A DNA stretch of 64,000 bases from Kitasatospora cheerisanensis KCTC 2395 (GCF_000696185.1 NZ_KK853997.1:5744149-5808148), one strand, 5' to 3'. Counted from the first letter of the stretch, positions 43,976-54,908 are shown. The notes: generated by a model not told the origin, from the sequence alone. Made by a program: numbers and translations.

Positions 43976-46090
43976 TCACTCCACGTCGACGCCGTGCGCG
44001 CGGGCCAGCCCCGCCAGGCCGTCCGACCAGCCCTGGCCGATGGCACGCAGCTTCCAGCCGTCGGCCGGGTGCCGGTAGATCTCCGCGACCACCATCGCCG
44101 AGACCGCCGGATCGGCGGGCGGCCGGAACACCCAGCGCCCGGGGCCGGCGGCGAGCTCCACGGCCGGATCGACCAGGTCCGCGCAGGTGGCGTCGGAGTC
44201 GGTGTCGAGGTTCACCGACACCGCGATCCGGTGAACGGCGGCGGGGAGGCGGCCGGGGTGGACGACGGCGCTGCCGTCGCCGGGCTCCAGGACGACGGCT
44301 CCGTTCGCCGCGGTCGGCTGGTGGTAGAAGACGAAGTCCTCGTCGGTGCGCACCTTCCCGTCGGAGCCGAGCAGCAGCAGCGTCAGATCGGCGTCCGCGC
44401 CGCCGGCCCGGAACCGCATCCGCACCTCGCCGTCGGGCAGCGCGGTGTTCTGACCGGGCGTCAACTCCGCGGCGGCCGGCCCGGAGGCCCGCTGGGCCGG
44501 GATCGTGCCCGGCCCCAGCCGGCCCGGCAGGCCGTGCTCGCGGAGCAGGGTGAGCAGCATCGGCCCGTCGACCAGGGTGAGCGGCTGCCCCTCCGCGTGC
44601 TTGCGCGAGCCGGGCCCGAAGCCCGAGGTGGTGACCAGGATGCCGCGGTTCGCGCCCTGGCGGCGCATGGTGGACTCCAGGTCGCGGACGGCGCTGGGGG
44701 AGACGGTGTGCCGGTAGCGCTTGGCCTGGATGACGATCTTCCCGCCGGTGATCGGGTCCGGGTCCTCGGCGAGCACGTCCACGCCCTCGTCGCCGCTGCG
44801 GGCCGTGGTGCTGGTCCGGAAGCCGCGGCGGCGGAACAGTTCGGCGATCAGCTTCTCGAACTCGATCGGGTCCATGGCGAACAGGTCCGGCTCCTCGCCG
44901 TCCCCGGCGGAGGTCGCGGCGGCCGGGATCTCGGCCACGGTGTCGGCCTTCTCCGGCCGGGCGGAGATCCGGCCGCCGAGCGCCTCCAGGAAGCATTCCA
45001 GCGGGGCGACCCGGTCCAGGGCCAGCCCTGCGAAGGTCTCCCGGTCCACCTCCACCGCCAGCAGGCAGCGGTCGCCCTCCTGGCCGGTCGCCGGATCCGG
45101 GGCCACCACCACGCCGTTCAGCCCGACCGTGGCGATCGTCCGGCCGGTGTCGGCGCGGAACACCTCCGCCAGCACTCGCAGCGCGCACTGCGCCAGCACC
45201 TCGCGGTAGATCTCCTTGCGCTGGGTGGCCGGCCGGGCCACCTCGTCCTCCCGGTCGTCGGAGCGGACGTAGCGGTACCTTCCGACCGTCGGCACCACCT
45301 CGTACGGCGGCAGCTCCCAGCGGACCACCAACCGGCGGGTGTCCGCGTCCCAGGAGGTCTCGCCGTCGGTGGGGAAGCCGTCCGGCCAGTCCTCCCGCCA
45401 GTCGATCACCGCCTCGAAGTACTCGGCGACCGCTGCCGCTTCGCCGGCCCGCAGCCGCTGCGCGAGCATCCCCGCCTGGGTCGATTGCCCGGCCAGCAGC
45501 CGGTGCCGCTCGGCCGCCCACGCGTCGTACTGGGCCCGGTAGTCGGCGAGTTGACGCTGCCGCTGCTGCTCGGCCGCCCACGCCGCCTGCCAGTCGTACT
45601 CGAACCTGGCCCGGGCGTGCGCGGCCTGCTCCTCCCACTGGCGGCGCGCGGCCGGCTGGTAGGCCTGGGGGCCCGTCAACGGCGGCACCAGGTACCAGTT
45701 CTGATCGGGCATCGGCACCGGCTCACCCAACGGGCCCGGGTCGAACGGCGGAACGGCGCCCTGCCCGCCCCGGCTCTGCTCCGTCAGCGAGAACCCCGGA
45801 CCGGCCAGCCCCGCCGCCAGCACGCCGCGCAACTCGGCCACCCGGTCGTCCAGTTCGGCCGTCCGCCGGGCCGCGTCCGCGTCCCGCTGCTGCTGGTACG
45901 CCTTCAGCGCCTCGCGCTCACCCCGCGCCGCGGCCCGCTGCGCCTCGCGCTGCGCCCGTTCGTAGTCCCGCTGTTGTGCGGCCGCGGCCTTCCGCTGGGC
46001 CTCCGCGCGCTGGTGCTGTGCACGCTGCGCCTCCGCCAGTACCGACCACACTCCGGAAGACCGCCGCCGCGCCACGCCCGCCCCACCCAC
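43976..46090 (-). CDS. Mrr-type restriction endonuclease-TerD fusion with N-terminal coiled coil
   Basis: 704 residues from GTG 46090. Residues 15-90 and 145-200 are Ala/Gln/Arg/Glu-rich coiled coil. Residues 225-375 form an alpha/beta region with no recognised motif. An Mrr_cat nuclease domain (about 405-520) has FEKLIAELFRRRGF, SGDEGVDVLAEDP (Asp438) and VIQAKRYRH (Gln455, Lys457), the D-QxK active site of type IV-like enzymes. Residues 545-704 are a TerD-like Ca-binding domain (DADLTLLLLGSDGKVRTDEDFVFYHQP, SVNLDTDSD, WKLRAIGQGW). A DNA-cutting unit joined to a stress-signalling TerD fold suggests defence or damage response. No methylase or partner gene is adjacent. Confidence 0.85.
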   Translation of the reverse strand: MGGAGVARRRSSGVWSVLAEAQRAQHQRAEAQRKAAAAQQRDYERAQREAQRAAARGEREALKAYQQQRDADAARRTAELDDRVAELRGVLAAGLAGPGFSLTEQSRGGQGAVPPFDPGPLGEPVPMPDQNWYLVPPLTGPQAYQPAARRQWEEQAAHARARFEYDWQAAWAAEQQRQRQLADYRAQYDAWAAERHRLLAGQSTQAGMLAQRLRAGEAAAVAEYFEAVIDWREDWPDGFPTDGETSWDADTRRLVVRWELPPYEVVPTVGRYRYVRSDDREDEVARPATQRKEIYREVLAQCALRVLAEVFRADTGRTIATVGLNGVVVAPDPATGQEGDRCLLAVEVDRETFAGLALDRVAPLECFLEALGGRISARPEKADTVAEIPAAATSAGDGEEPDLFAMDPIEFEKLIAELFRRRGFRTSTTARSGDEGVDVLAEDPDPITGGKIVIQAKRYRHTVSPSAVRDLESTMRRQGANRGILVTTSGFGPGSRKHAEGQPLTLVDGPMLLTLLREHGLPGRLGPGTIPAQRASGPAAAELTPGQNTALPDGEVRMRFRAGGADADLTLLLLGSDGKVRTDEDFVFYHQPTAANGAVVLEPGDGSAVVHPGRLPAAVHRIAVSVNLDTDSDATCADLVDPAVELAAGPGRWVFRPPADPAVSAMVVAEIYRHPADGWKLRAIGQGWSDGLAGLARAHGVDVE

Positions 46091-46144
46091 GTCCAGACCG
46101 AACCAGAGCGTTCAGTCTTCCACGGGGGCGGGCGTGGGCGCGCC

Positions 46145-46549
46145 CTACTCGGCGGGCTTCAGGCGCAGCGAGATCGAGTTGATGCAGTACCGCTGGTCCG
46201 TCGGCGTGTCGTAGCCCTCGCCCTCGAACACGTGCCCGAGGTGGCTGCCGCACTTCTTGCAGCGGACCTCGACCCGGCGCATGCCGAGCGTGCTGTCCTC
46301 CAGGTACTCCACCGAGTCGCCGGCCAGCGGCGCGTAGTACGACGGCCAGCCGCAGTGCGAGTCGAACTTCGTCTCGCTGCTGAACAGTTCGGCGCCGCAC
46401 GCCCGACAGCTGTACACGCCGACGGTCTTGGTGTCGGTGTACTCGCCGACGAAGGGGCGCTCGGTGCCGGCTTCGCGGAGCACGTGGTACTCCTCGGGGG
46501 ACAGCTCGGCCTTCCACTCGGCGTCGGACTTCTGGACCTCGTAGCTCAC
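46145..46549 (-). CDS. msrB: Peptide-methionine (R)-S-oxide reductase
   Basis: A 134-residue cytoplasmic repair enzyme reducing methionine R-sulfoxide. The zinc site is Cys48/Cys51 (CRAC) and Cys97/Cys100 (CKKC). The catalytic Cys122 is in QRYCINSISL, and Cys66 in FDSHCGWPSY is the likely resolving residue. GTG start with GGAGAG upstream. Its own short region separates it from murC, and the stop is 54 bp upstream of the divergent-side fusion gene end. Length is normal. Confidence 0.96.
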   Translation of the reverse strand: MSYEVQKSDAEWKAELSPEEYHVLREAGTERPFVGEYTDTKTVGVYSCRACGAELFSSETKFDSHCGWPSYYAPLAGDSVEYLEDSTLGMRRVEVRCKKCGSHLGHVFEGEGYDTPTDQRYCINSISLRLKPAE

Positions 46550-46576
46550 GGTGCTCTCCAGGGCTCGCCGTCGGAC

Positions 46577-47983
46577 TCAGACAGCAGGTGCAACGTCCGC
46601 CAGGGCGGCCAGAATTTCCGGGCCCAGGTTGGTGACGTCGCCCGCGCCCATGGTCAGCACCAGGTCGCCGGGGCGGGCCAGGCCGGCCAGCACGGCGGGG
46701 GCGGCGGCGAACTCGTGCTCGGCCCGGACGTCCGCGCCGGCCCGGCGGGCCGCGTCGATGATCAGCTCGGCGGTGACGCCCGGGATCGGGTCCTCGCGGG
46801 CCGGGTAGATGTCCAGCACCACCGAGGCGTCGGCCAGCGCCAGCGCCTGCCCCATCTCCTCGGCCAGCTGCTGGGTGCGGGAGAACAGGTGTGGCTGGAA
46901 CACCACCAGCACCCGGCCGGCGCCCGCGGCCTCGCGGATCGCCTCCAGGTCGGCGGCCATCTCGGTCGGGTGGTGCGCGTACGAGTCGATCACCTGCACG
47001 CCGCGGGCCTCGCCCTTCAGCTGCAGCCGCCGCCGGACGCCGGTGTACGCGCCGAGCGCCTTCGCCAGCCCGTCCGCCGGAACGCCCAGCGCGACGCCCG
47101 CGGCCAGCGCCGCCACCGCGTTGTGCGCGTAGTGCCGGCCCGGCACCGAGACGGTGAACGTCAGCCGCTCGCCGCCCAGTTCGACCGTCACCTCGCTGGT
47201 CATGCCGCGCGCGGCCACCGACAGCACCCGGACGTCGGCGTCCTCGGCGGCGCCGACCGTCACCACGTTCAGGCCGTCCCGGCCGGCGACCCGGCGGGTC
47301 AGCTCGCGGGCGCCCTCGTGGTCGGCCGAGACCACCAGGGTGCCGCCGGGGACGATCCGGCCGACGAAGGTCTCGAAGGACTCGTAGATCTCCTCCATCG
47401 ACGCGTAGTTGGCGTGGTGGTCCAGCTCCACGTTCAGCACGATCGCCACCTCGGGCGCGTACTTGTGGAAGCTGCGGTCGCTCTCGTCGGCCTCCGCGAC
47501 GAAGATCTCGCCCGCCCCGTGGTGCGCGTTCGACCCGGGCGCGTCCAGGTCGCCGCCGATCGCGTACGAGGGCTCCAGGCCCAGCTCGCCCAGGCTGACC
47601 GCCAGCATCGAGGTGGTGGTGGTCTTGCCGTGGGTGCCCGCCACCGCGAGCGCCCGGCGGCCGCCCATCAGCGCCGCCAGCGCGTCCGAGCGGTGCACCA
47701 CCGGGACGCCGCGCTGCCGGGCGGCGACCAGCTCCGGGTTGTCGGCGCGGATCGCGCTGGAGACCACCACGCTGCTGGTGCCGGCCGGCAGGTGCTCGGC
47801 GGCGTGCCCGACGAACACCGTCGCGCCCAGCTCGCGCAGCGCCCGCACGGTCTCCGACTCCTTGGCGTCGCTGCCCGACACCGCGGCGCCGCGCACCGCG
47901 AGGATCTTCGCCAGGCCGGACATGCCGGCGCCGCCGATGCCGATGAAGTGCGGGGCGTGCAGGTCGTGCGCGGCGTCGTTCAA
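46577..47983 (-). CDS. murC: UDP-N-acetylmuramate-L-alanine ligase
   Basis: A 468-residue cytoplasmic ATP-dependent ligase that adds L-Ala to UDP-MurNAc in peptidoglycan synthesis. It has the N-terminal UDP-binding loop FIGIGGAGMSGLA, the ATP P-loop AVAGTHGKTTTTSM, the central EADESDRSF, NVELDHHANY and the C-terminal DSYAHHPTEM and VFQPHLFSRT. The start is TTG 47983 with GGAG 7 nt upstream. It lies outside the dcw division cluster here and is followed by msrB. Confidence 0.95.
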   Translation of the reverse strand: MNDAAHDLHAPHFIGIGGAGMSGLAKILAVRGAAVSGSDAKESETVRALRELGATVFVGHAAEHLPAGTSSVVVSSAIRADNPELVAARQRGVPVVHRSDALAALMGGRRALAVAGTHGKTTTTSMLAVSLGELGLEPSYAIGGDLDAPGSNAHHGAGEIFVAEADESDRSFHKYAPEVAIVLNVELDHHANYASMEEIYESFETFVGRIVPGGTLVVSADHEGARELTRRVAGRDGLNVVTVGAAEDADVRVLSVAARGMTSEVTVELGGERLTFTVSVPGRHYAHNAVAALAAGVALGVPADGLAKALGAYTGVRRRLQLKGEARGVQVIDSYAHHPTEMAADLEAIREAAGAGRVLVVFQPHLFSRTQQLAEEMGQALALADASVVLDIYPAREDPIPGVTAELIIDAARRAGADVRAEHEFAAAPAVLAGLARPGDLVLTMGAGDVTNLGPEILAALADVAPAV

Positions 47984-48021
47984 GGCTGGCTCCGTACTGG
48001 CAGTAGAGGAGGCGGAAGAGG

Positions 48022-48061
48022 TCGTCCCGTGAACCCTGTAGCTCCACGGTTCACGGGACGA
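48022..48061. terminator. Terminator between the USP-like gene and murC
   Basis: A perfect 14-bp stem (48022-48035 with 48048-48061) with a 12-nt loop, 23 bp beyond the USP-like stop and upstream of murC on the same strand. Confidence 0.75.
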
Positions 48062-48084
48062 TTCTGCCCTAATCGGCAGGGCGG

Positions 48085-48549
48085 TCAGGATTCGCTGGCG
48101 AACAGCTTGAGCACCGGGACGCCGACCTCGTGCCGGGCACGGGAGGCCCAGTCGCGGTGGAAGAACTCCTCGACGAAGTGCGGCGAGGTCAGCACCAGCA
48201 CCTCGTCGGCCCGGTTCTCCTCCACCACCTCGCGCAGCCGCACCAGCGGCTGCTGCTCGACCACCTCGCCGACCGCCTCCGCCCCCGCCCGCCGCAGGTG
48301 CCGCAGGCTGTGTTCGAGGGACTCCCCGGCCAGGGTCGGGGCCGTGTCGGCCGGTTCCTCGCGCTCGTGCACCGCCTGGTCAAGATGGCCGAGGGCCACA
48401 TCGTCCAGGGCGCGCAGCAGTTCGTCCTGCTTGCCGCGCGGTTGCATCAGGACGACGAAAGACACCTGCTCCTCGCCGTGGAGGGTGGTGACCAGTTCCA
48501 CGTCGGCGTCGGACAGTGCCTTTTCGATCATCAGTACGGTCTTGAACAC
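48085..48549 (-). CDS. Conserved actinobacterial protein, universal-stress-like fold
   Basis: 154 residues from GTG 48549 (AAGGGA upstream); an in-frame start at 48606 would add a non-conserved leader. Alternating strands and helices include VELVTTLHGEEQVSFVVLMQPRG, RLREVVEENRADEVLVLTSP, then EEFFHRDWASRARHEVGVPVLKL. The strand-helix order and DEVLVLTSP resemble USP/HUP-fold proteins, but the ATP-binding GxxG motif is not obvious. Function unknown. It lies upstream of murC but is separated by a terminator. Confidence 0.65.
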   Translation of the reverse strand: MFKTVLMIEKALSDADVELVTTLHGEEQVSFVVLMQPRGKQDELLRALDDVALGHLDQAVHEREEPADTAPTLAGESLEHSLRHLRRAGAEAVGEVVEQQPLVRLREVVEENRADEVLVLTSPHFVEEFFHRDWASRARHEVGVPVLKLFASES

Positions 48550-48682
48550 GTGAGTCCCTTCGCTGGTACGGGCCCCCGGGTCCGGTTTCCTCAGCCCCTC
48601 CTTCATAGTGCCCGGAGGAAGGATTCCTCACGCTGCACACGCGCCACACGGAACACATGATCCACATCGGTCAGGAAGTGGC

Positions 48683-49459
48683 TCAGGTGAGGGCGGGGTC
48701 GCTCGGGGAGCGGTCCGGATCGGTCGACCGCAGATAGCGGGTGAAGAGGAAACCTTTCTCCTCGATCAATGACACCAGCCGCATCCGCCGGACGTCCGCG
48801 ATTTGCGGCCCGTTCACGATCCTCGGTGAATCACCCGCTGTCACCAACGGGGCCAGCGAGAGGCACAACTCGTCCAGCAGACCGTCCGCCGCGAGCTGGC
48901 CGAGCAAGCGGGGACCGCCCTCCGAGAGCTGGCGGTGCCAACCACGCTCCGTGAGCGCCGCCACCGCCCGGGGGAGGTCCACCGACCCCGTTCCTGCGGT
49001 GATCACATCGGCTGCCGCGGCGGTCCGGGCGAGCTTCTCCGACGGCGCGTCCTCCGTGGTGATCACCACCGTCGGCACCAGCGGGGACGCGAACAGCGGT
49101 GCCGAGAGGTCCAGGTCCAGGCTCCGCGTCACCACCGCGATCACCGGTGCCGGGAGCTGGCCCGCGGCCCGCCGCCGCTCGGCGAACTCCGCCCGCGCCC
49201 GACCCGGCCGGTACCCCTCCGCCCGCACCGTCTCCGCACCCACCAGCACCACGTCGCACAGCGCGCGCAGCACCCCGAAGATCCGCTTGTCCGCCTCGCT
49301 GGACAGGCCGTCCGAGAGACCGTCCAGCCGGGCCGCGCCGTCCAGCGACGCCACCATGTTCGCCCGCAGCCACGGGCCGTCCGACGGGTACGCGTACGCC
49401 TCCGCCAGCCACTCCAGACTGCCGGGGGTGCCGGGGGTGTTGCCGAGAAGTTGTTCCAT
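48683..49459 (-). CDS. Pyrimidine reductase family protein (RibD C-terminal domain)
   Basis: 258 residues from ATG 49459. A stand-alone RibD_C / dihydrofolate-reductase-like fold: [53 protein letters not shown], and the nucleotide-binding [12 protein letters not shown] near the C-terminus. Family members reduce the ribosyl side chain of pyrimidine intermediates in riboflavin or related biosynthesis. No deaminase domain or other rib genes are nearby, so the real substrate is uncertain. It is divergent from the zapE-like gene. Confidence 0.88.
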   Translation of the reverse strand: MEQLLGNTPGTPGSLEWLAEAYAYPSDGPWLRANMVASLDGAARLDGLSDGLSSEADKRIFGVLRALCDVVLVGAETVRAEGYRPGRARAEFAERRRAAGQLPAPVIAVVTRSLDLDLSAPLFASPLVPTVVITTEDAPSEKLARTAAAADVITAGTGSVDLPRAVAALTERGWHRQLSEGGPRLLGQLAADGLLDELCLSLAPLVTAGDSPRIVNGPQIADVRRMRLVSLIEEKGFLFTRYLRSTDPDRSPSDPALT

Positions 49460-49690
49460 GGCACCGAGTCTCGCAGCAGGCGGGCGGGCCGACGGGCGGA
49501 CGCCGCGAGGGCGCGAAACCCGGGCGCGGGGAGCTGCGCGAAGCGGGAGGCGCCCGACCGCGGGACCGCGACGCAGGCCGGCGGCTCGCAGGCGGTCGCG
49601 ACCTTGCGGACGGGTGTGCGCCTGCCGCGCAGTTCCCCGTGCCCCCGGTGCCTCCTGTCGGCCGCTCGCCCACCTGTACGCTGGTTCTTC
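49460..49690. other. Divergent intergenic region, RibD-like / zapE
   Basis: About 230 bp containing the promoter zone of both genes. The TACGCT box at 49677-49682 serves the zapE-like gene. No other structure was recognised. Confidence 0.4.
49677..49682 (+). promoter_or_regulatory. -10 box of the zapE-like gene
   Basis: TACGCT lies 8 nt before GTG 49691; leaderless layout. Confidence 0.45.
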
Positions 49691-50740
49691 GTGTCTGCAC
49701 CTGCCTCGGAGTCCGAAATCCGTACCGTGACAGCCCTCGCCTCCCGGCGGCCGGTGGTCCCGGCCGAGCGGCTGGTGGCCGAGATGGTGCCGCCGCCACG
49801 GTTCGCCGGCGTCAGTTTCGGCAGCTACCTGCCGGATTCCTCGCAGCCGAGCCAGTACGAGGCCGTGCAGATCCTGGAGTCGTTCGCGGCGAGCCTGAAC
49901 GCGGGCGCGGAGCCGGTCAGGCGCGGCTGGTTCCGGCGGTCCGCGCCGGCGCCGAGCGGGCCGGCGGGGATCTACCTGGACGGCGGCTACGGCGTAGGAA
50001 AAACGCATCTGCTGGCGTCGCTCTGGCACGCCGTGCCGGGCCCGAAGGCGTTCGGCACCTTCGTGGAGCTGACCAACCTGGTCGGTGCGCTGACCTTCCA
50101 GGGCGCGGTGAAGACGCTGAGCTCCCACCGGCTGCTGTGCATCGACGAGTTCGAGCTCGACGACCCGGGCGACACCGTGCTGGTGTCCACCCTGCTGAGC
50201 CGGCTGGTGGAGAACGGCGTCAAGCTCTGCGCGACCTCGAACACGCTGCCGGAGAAGCTCGGCGAGGGCCGGTTCGCCGCCGCGGACTTCATGCGGGAGA
50301 TCCAGGGCCTGTCCGCGCACTTCCGCCCGGTGCGGATCGACGGCCAGGACTACCGCCACCGCGGACTGCCGGACGCGCCCCCGCCGTACTCGGACGCCGA
50401 GGTGACCGCCCGCGCCGAGCGGGCCCCGGGCGCCTCGCTGGACGACTTCGACACGCTGCTGGAGCACCTGAAGGAGGTGCACCCCAGCCGCTACGGCGCG
50501 CTGCTGGACGACATCGGCGCCGTCTTCCTGCGCGGCGTGCGGCAGGTCGACGACCAGTCGACCGCGCTGCGCCTGGTGGTGCTGGCGGACCGGATGTACG
50601 ACCGGGAGCTGCCGATCACCGCGTCCGGCGTGCCGTTCGACCAGGTGTTCACCGAGGAGATGCTCCGCGGCGGCTACCGCAAGAAGTACCTGCGGGCGGT
50701 CTCCCGCCTGGTGGCGCTGGCCCGCGACTCCGCGAAGTAG
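49691..50740 (+). CDS. zapE: ZapE/AFG1-like AAA+ ATPase
   Basis: 349 residues. Walker [14 protein letters not shown] (about 98-108), Walker [15 protein letters not shown], sensor-1 region [14 protein letters not shown] and the C-terminal arginine-rich part [18 protein letters not shown]. Members of this family associate with cell-division and stress-related membrane functions in proteobacteria, and with mitochondrial protein quality control (AFG1); the actinobacterial role is unproven. GTG 49691 is chosen from the leaderless -10 spacing. It is followed by uvrB on the same strand with its own promoter. Confidence 0.88.
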   Translation: MSAPASESEIRTVTALASRRPVVPAERLVAEMVPPPRFAGVSFGSYLPDSSQPSQYEAVQILESFAASLNAGAEPVRRGWFRRSAPAPSGPAGIYLDGGYGVGKTHLLASLWHAVPGPKAFGTFVELTNLVGALTFQGAVKTLSSHRLLCIDEFELDDPGDTVLVSTLLSRLVENGVKLCATSNTLPEKLGEGRFAAADFMREIQGLSAHFRPVRIDGQDYRHRGLPDAPPPYSDAEVTARAERAPGASLDDFDTLLEHLKEVHPSRYGALLDDIGAVFLRGVRQVDDQSTALRLVVLADRMYDRELPITASGVPFDQVFTEEMLRGGYRKKYLRAVSRLVALARDSAK

Positions 50741-50815
50741 GGCCCGGGCCGTACCGGCCGGCGGTCGTGCCGGACCCGCCGGTGACCACCGCCGGCGGCC
50801 GGCGCCGGGCCCGGA

Positions 50816-50838
50816 GTGTCGGTGGGCGGTCGTACCGT
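50816..50838 (+). promoter_or_regulatory. PafBC-type (RecA-NDp-like) damage promoter of uvrB
   Basis: GTGTCGGTG - 8 nt - TACCGT matches the TTGTCRGTG-N8-TANNNT consensus at 8 of 9 upstream positions, with exact spacing. The -10 ends 6 nt before GTG 50845, so the message would be leaderless. Confidence 0.65.
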
Positions 50839-50844
50839 GGAGGC

Positions 50845-52935
<2,091 letters not shown>

Positions 52936-53110
52936 TCCGGAGGTCCGAAACAGCCCGTCATGTCGTGGTTCTGCCACAGTCTCGCCGTCCCGGACCGGGG
53001 CGGCGGGGCGGCGGCGTAGGGTGGTGCGCGGCCGGCCCGGTGCCAGGACGCTCCTGGCGCGCCCGGTCGCGTGCGAGGGCCGGGGCGACCCGGCGGAAGG
53101 GGTGGTCGGT

Positions 53111-53689
53111 GTGTCGGTGAACCTGGCCAAGGGTCAGAGCGTCAGCCTGGCGAAGTCCAGCGGCGGGGAACTGAGCGTGGTCCGGATGGGCCTCGGCTGG
53201 AAGTCCGCTCCGGGCAAGCGCGGCTTCTTCAGCCGCCGCCCGAAGGAGATCGACCTGGACGCGTCCGCGCTGCTGTACGACGGCAGGGCGATGAGCGACG
53301 TGGTGTTCTTCTCGCACCTGGTCAGCAACGACGGATCGGTGCAGCACACCGGCGACAACCTGGTCGGCGGCGCCGGCGGCGAGGACGACGAGAGCATCCT
53401 GGTGGACCTGACCAAGGTGCCGCGCCGGGTGACCCAGATCGTGTTCACCGTCAGCTCGTACAGCGGCCAGAACTTCCTGGAGGTGCAGAACGCGCACTGC
53501 CGGCTGGTCGACGAGAGCACCGGCAAGGAACTGGCCCGCTACGAGCTCACCGGCGGCGGCAACCACACCGGGCAGATCATGGCCAAGGTGGAGCGGGACG
53601 GCACGGGCTGGAAGATGACCGCGATCGGCGCCCCCGCCAGCGGCCGCACCTTCCGGGACATGCTGCCGTTCATCGAGCCCTTCCTGTAG
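53111..53689 (+). CDS. TerD family protein
   Basis: 192 residues from GTG 53111, behind GGAAGGGG. A single TerD domain: LAKGQSVSLAK, IDLDASALLYD, HTGDNLVGGAGGEDDESILVDLTKVPRRV, FTVSSYSGQNFLEVQNAHCRLVD and MAKVERDGTGWKMTAIG. The acidic residues in the DLDAS and GDNLVGGAGGEDDE loops are the Ca2+ sites of the family. TerD proteins belong to stress and metal-resistance modules, here directly upstream of a terC gene. It is a stand-alone TerD, unlike the fusion at 43976. Confidence 0.92.
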   Translation: MSVNLAKGQSVSLAKSSGGELSVVRMGLGWKSAPGKRGFFSRRPKEIDLDASALLYDGRAMSDVVFFSHLVSNDGSVQHTGDNLVGGAGGEDDESILVDLTKVPRRVTQIVFTVSSYSGQNFLEVQNAHCRLVDESTGKELARYELTGGGNHTGQIMAKVERDGTGWKMTAIGAPASGRTFRDMLPFIEPFL

Positions 53690-53697
53690 GCCGCGCC

Positions 53698-53733
53698 CTT
53701 TACCTGCGAGGGCATCCCTTTACCTTCTTTACC
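53698..53733 (+). repeat. CTTTACC direct repeats upstream of the terC leader
   Basis: CTTTACC occurs at 53698, 53718 and 53727 in a pyrimidine-rich patch of unusually low GC, just before the expected promoter of the riboswitch transcript. Possible activator site. Confidence 0.4.
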
Positions 53734-53761
53734 TTCCCTTGGTTCTCCTGTTACTCTCGAC

Positions 53762-53916
53762 GGGAGCGGAGGGGAGTATTCCCCGTTCAGTGACCCCGTC
53801 ATCACGGGTGCCCGTCGCGGCATCCCGGGGCGCTGGCCGTGCGGTGCCGACCGATGGGCGCGCCGCGCGGCGGAAGAGACCTCCGGCAGTGACGATGTTC
53901 GCCTAGCTGCCGGAGG
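53762..53916 (+). ncRNA. yybP-ykoY (manganese) riboswitch with RBS-sequestering hairpin
   Basis: The leader of terC has the family landmarks GGAGGGGAGTATTCCCC (53768-53784), a long variable stem, GTGCCGACCGATGGG (53855 region), and a closing segment. A downstream hairpin (53880-53889 with 53907-53916) pairs CCTCCGGCAG with CTGCCGGAGG. Its 3' arm contains the GGAGG that is the terC ribosome-binding site, 7 nt before ATG 53924. The likely mechanism is translational: Mn2+ binding to the aptamer would free the ribosome-binding site and switch on an exporter. Boundaries are approximate. Confidence 0.75.
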
Positions 53917-53923
53917 AGCAGTC

Positions 53924-54907
53924 ATGGACGTTTCCGCAGGCCTGTGGGCCGGCACCATCGCGGTGCTGGCCCTGTTGATCCTGGCCGATTTCTTCATCGG
54001 CGGCCGCAAGCCGCACGAGGTCTCCATCAAGGAGGCCGGGATCTGGACGGCGGTCTGGGTCGTGCTGGCCCTGCTGTTCGGCGGTTTCCTGGCCTGGTAC
54101 GGCGGTGGGAAGCCGGCCGGGGAGTTCTTCGCCGGCTACATCACCGAGAAGTCGCTCAGCGTCGACAACCTGTTCGTGTTCATCCTGATCATGGGCAAGT
54201 TCGCGGTGCCGAGGATCTACCAGCAGCGCGTGCTGATGTTCGGCGTGATCATCGCGCTGGTGCTCCGCGCGGTGTTCATCGCCGGCGGTGCGGCGCTGGT
54301 CTCCAGCTTCTCCTGGGTGTTCTACCTGTTCGGCGCGTTCCTGGTGTGGACGGCCTGGAAGCTGATCAAGGAGGCCCGGGCCGAGGAGGAGGGCGAGGAG
54401 GACTTCGAGGAGAACCGCCTGCTCAAGTCCATCCAGAAGCGCGTCCCGTCCACCGAGCACTACCACGGCACCAAGCTGTTCGTCCGTGAGCACGGCCGCC
54501 GGCTGATGACCCCGATGCTGATCGTGATGATCGCGATCGGCACCACCGACGTGCTGTTCGCGCTGGACTCGATCCCGGCCATCTTCGGTCTCACCCAGGA
54601 CCCGTACATCGTCTTCACCGCCAACGCCTTCGCGCTGATGGGCCTGCGGCAGCTGTACTTCCTGATCGGCGGCCTGCTGAAGAAGCTGGTCCACCTGTCC
54701 TACGGGCTGTCGGTGATCCTCGGCTTCATCGGCGTGAAGCTGGTGCTGCACGCGCTGCACGAGAGCGGCGTGCACGTGCCGGAGATCAGCATCCCGGTCT
54801 CGCTGGGCTTCATCCTGGTCACCCTGGCGGTCACCACCGTCACCAGCCTGATCGCCTCGCACCGGCAGAACGAGGACTCCGACAAGCCGGAGAAGATCGA
54901 AGCCTGA
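53924..54907 (+). CDS. terC: TerC-family membrane protein (probable Mn2+ export/metal homeostasis)
   Basis: 327 residues with about eight membrane helices. The two family motifs with membrane-embedded acidic residues are EKSLSVDNLFVF and GTTDVLFALDSIPAIFG. A charged cytoplasmic loop is at about 145-190 (EEEGEEDFEENRLLKS). TerC proteins are linked to tellurite resistance clusters and, in the Alx/MeeF type, to manganese export coupled to protein secretion. The yybP-ykoY leader strongly favours the manganese role. It lies downstream of terD with its own regulated leader and ends at a strong terminator. Confidence 0.92.
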   Translation: MDVSAGLWAGTIAVLALLILADFFIGGRKPHEVSIKEAGIWTAVWVVLALLFGGFLAWYGGGKPAGEFFAGYITEKSLSVDNLFVFILIMGKFAVPRIYQQRVLMFGVIIALVLRAVFIAGGAALVSSFSWVFYLFGAFLVWTAWKLIKEARAEEEGEEDFEENRLLKSIQKRVPSTEHYHGTKLFVREHGRRLMTPMLIVMIAIGTTDVLFALDSIPAIFGLTQDPYIVFTANAFALMGLRQLYFLIGGLLKKLVHLSYGLSVILGFIGVKLVLHALHESGVHVPEISIPVSLGFILVTLAVTTVTSLIASHRQNEDSDKPEKIEA

Positions 54908-54908
54908 C

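Noticed and set aside
43994-48553. 1519-codon plus-strand ORF across the nuclease-TerD, msrB and murC genes
   Set aside because: Antisense open frame only; the minus strand carries clear enzymes with full motifs.
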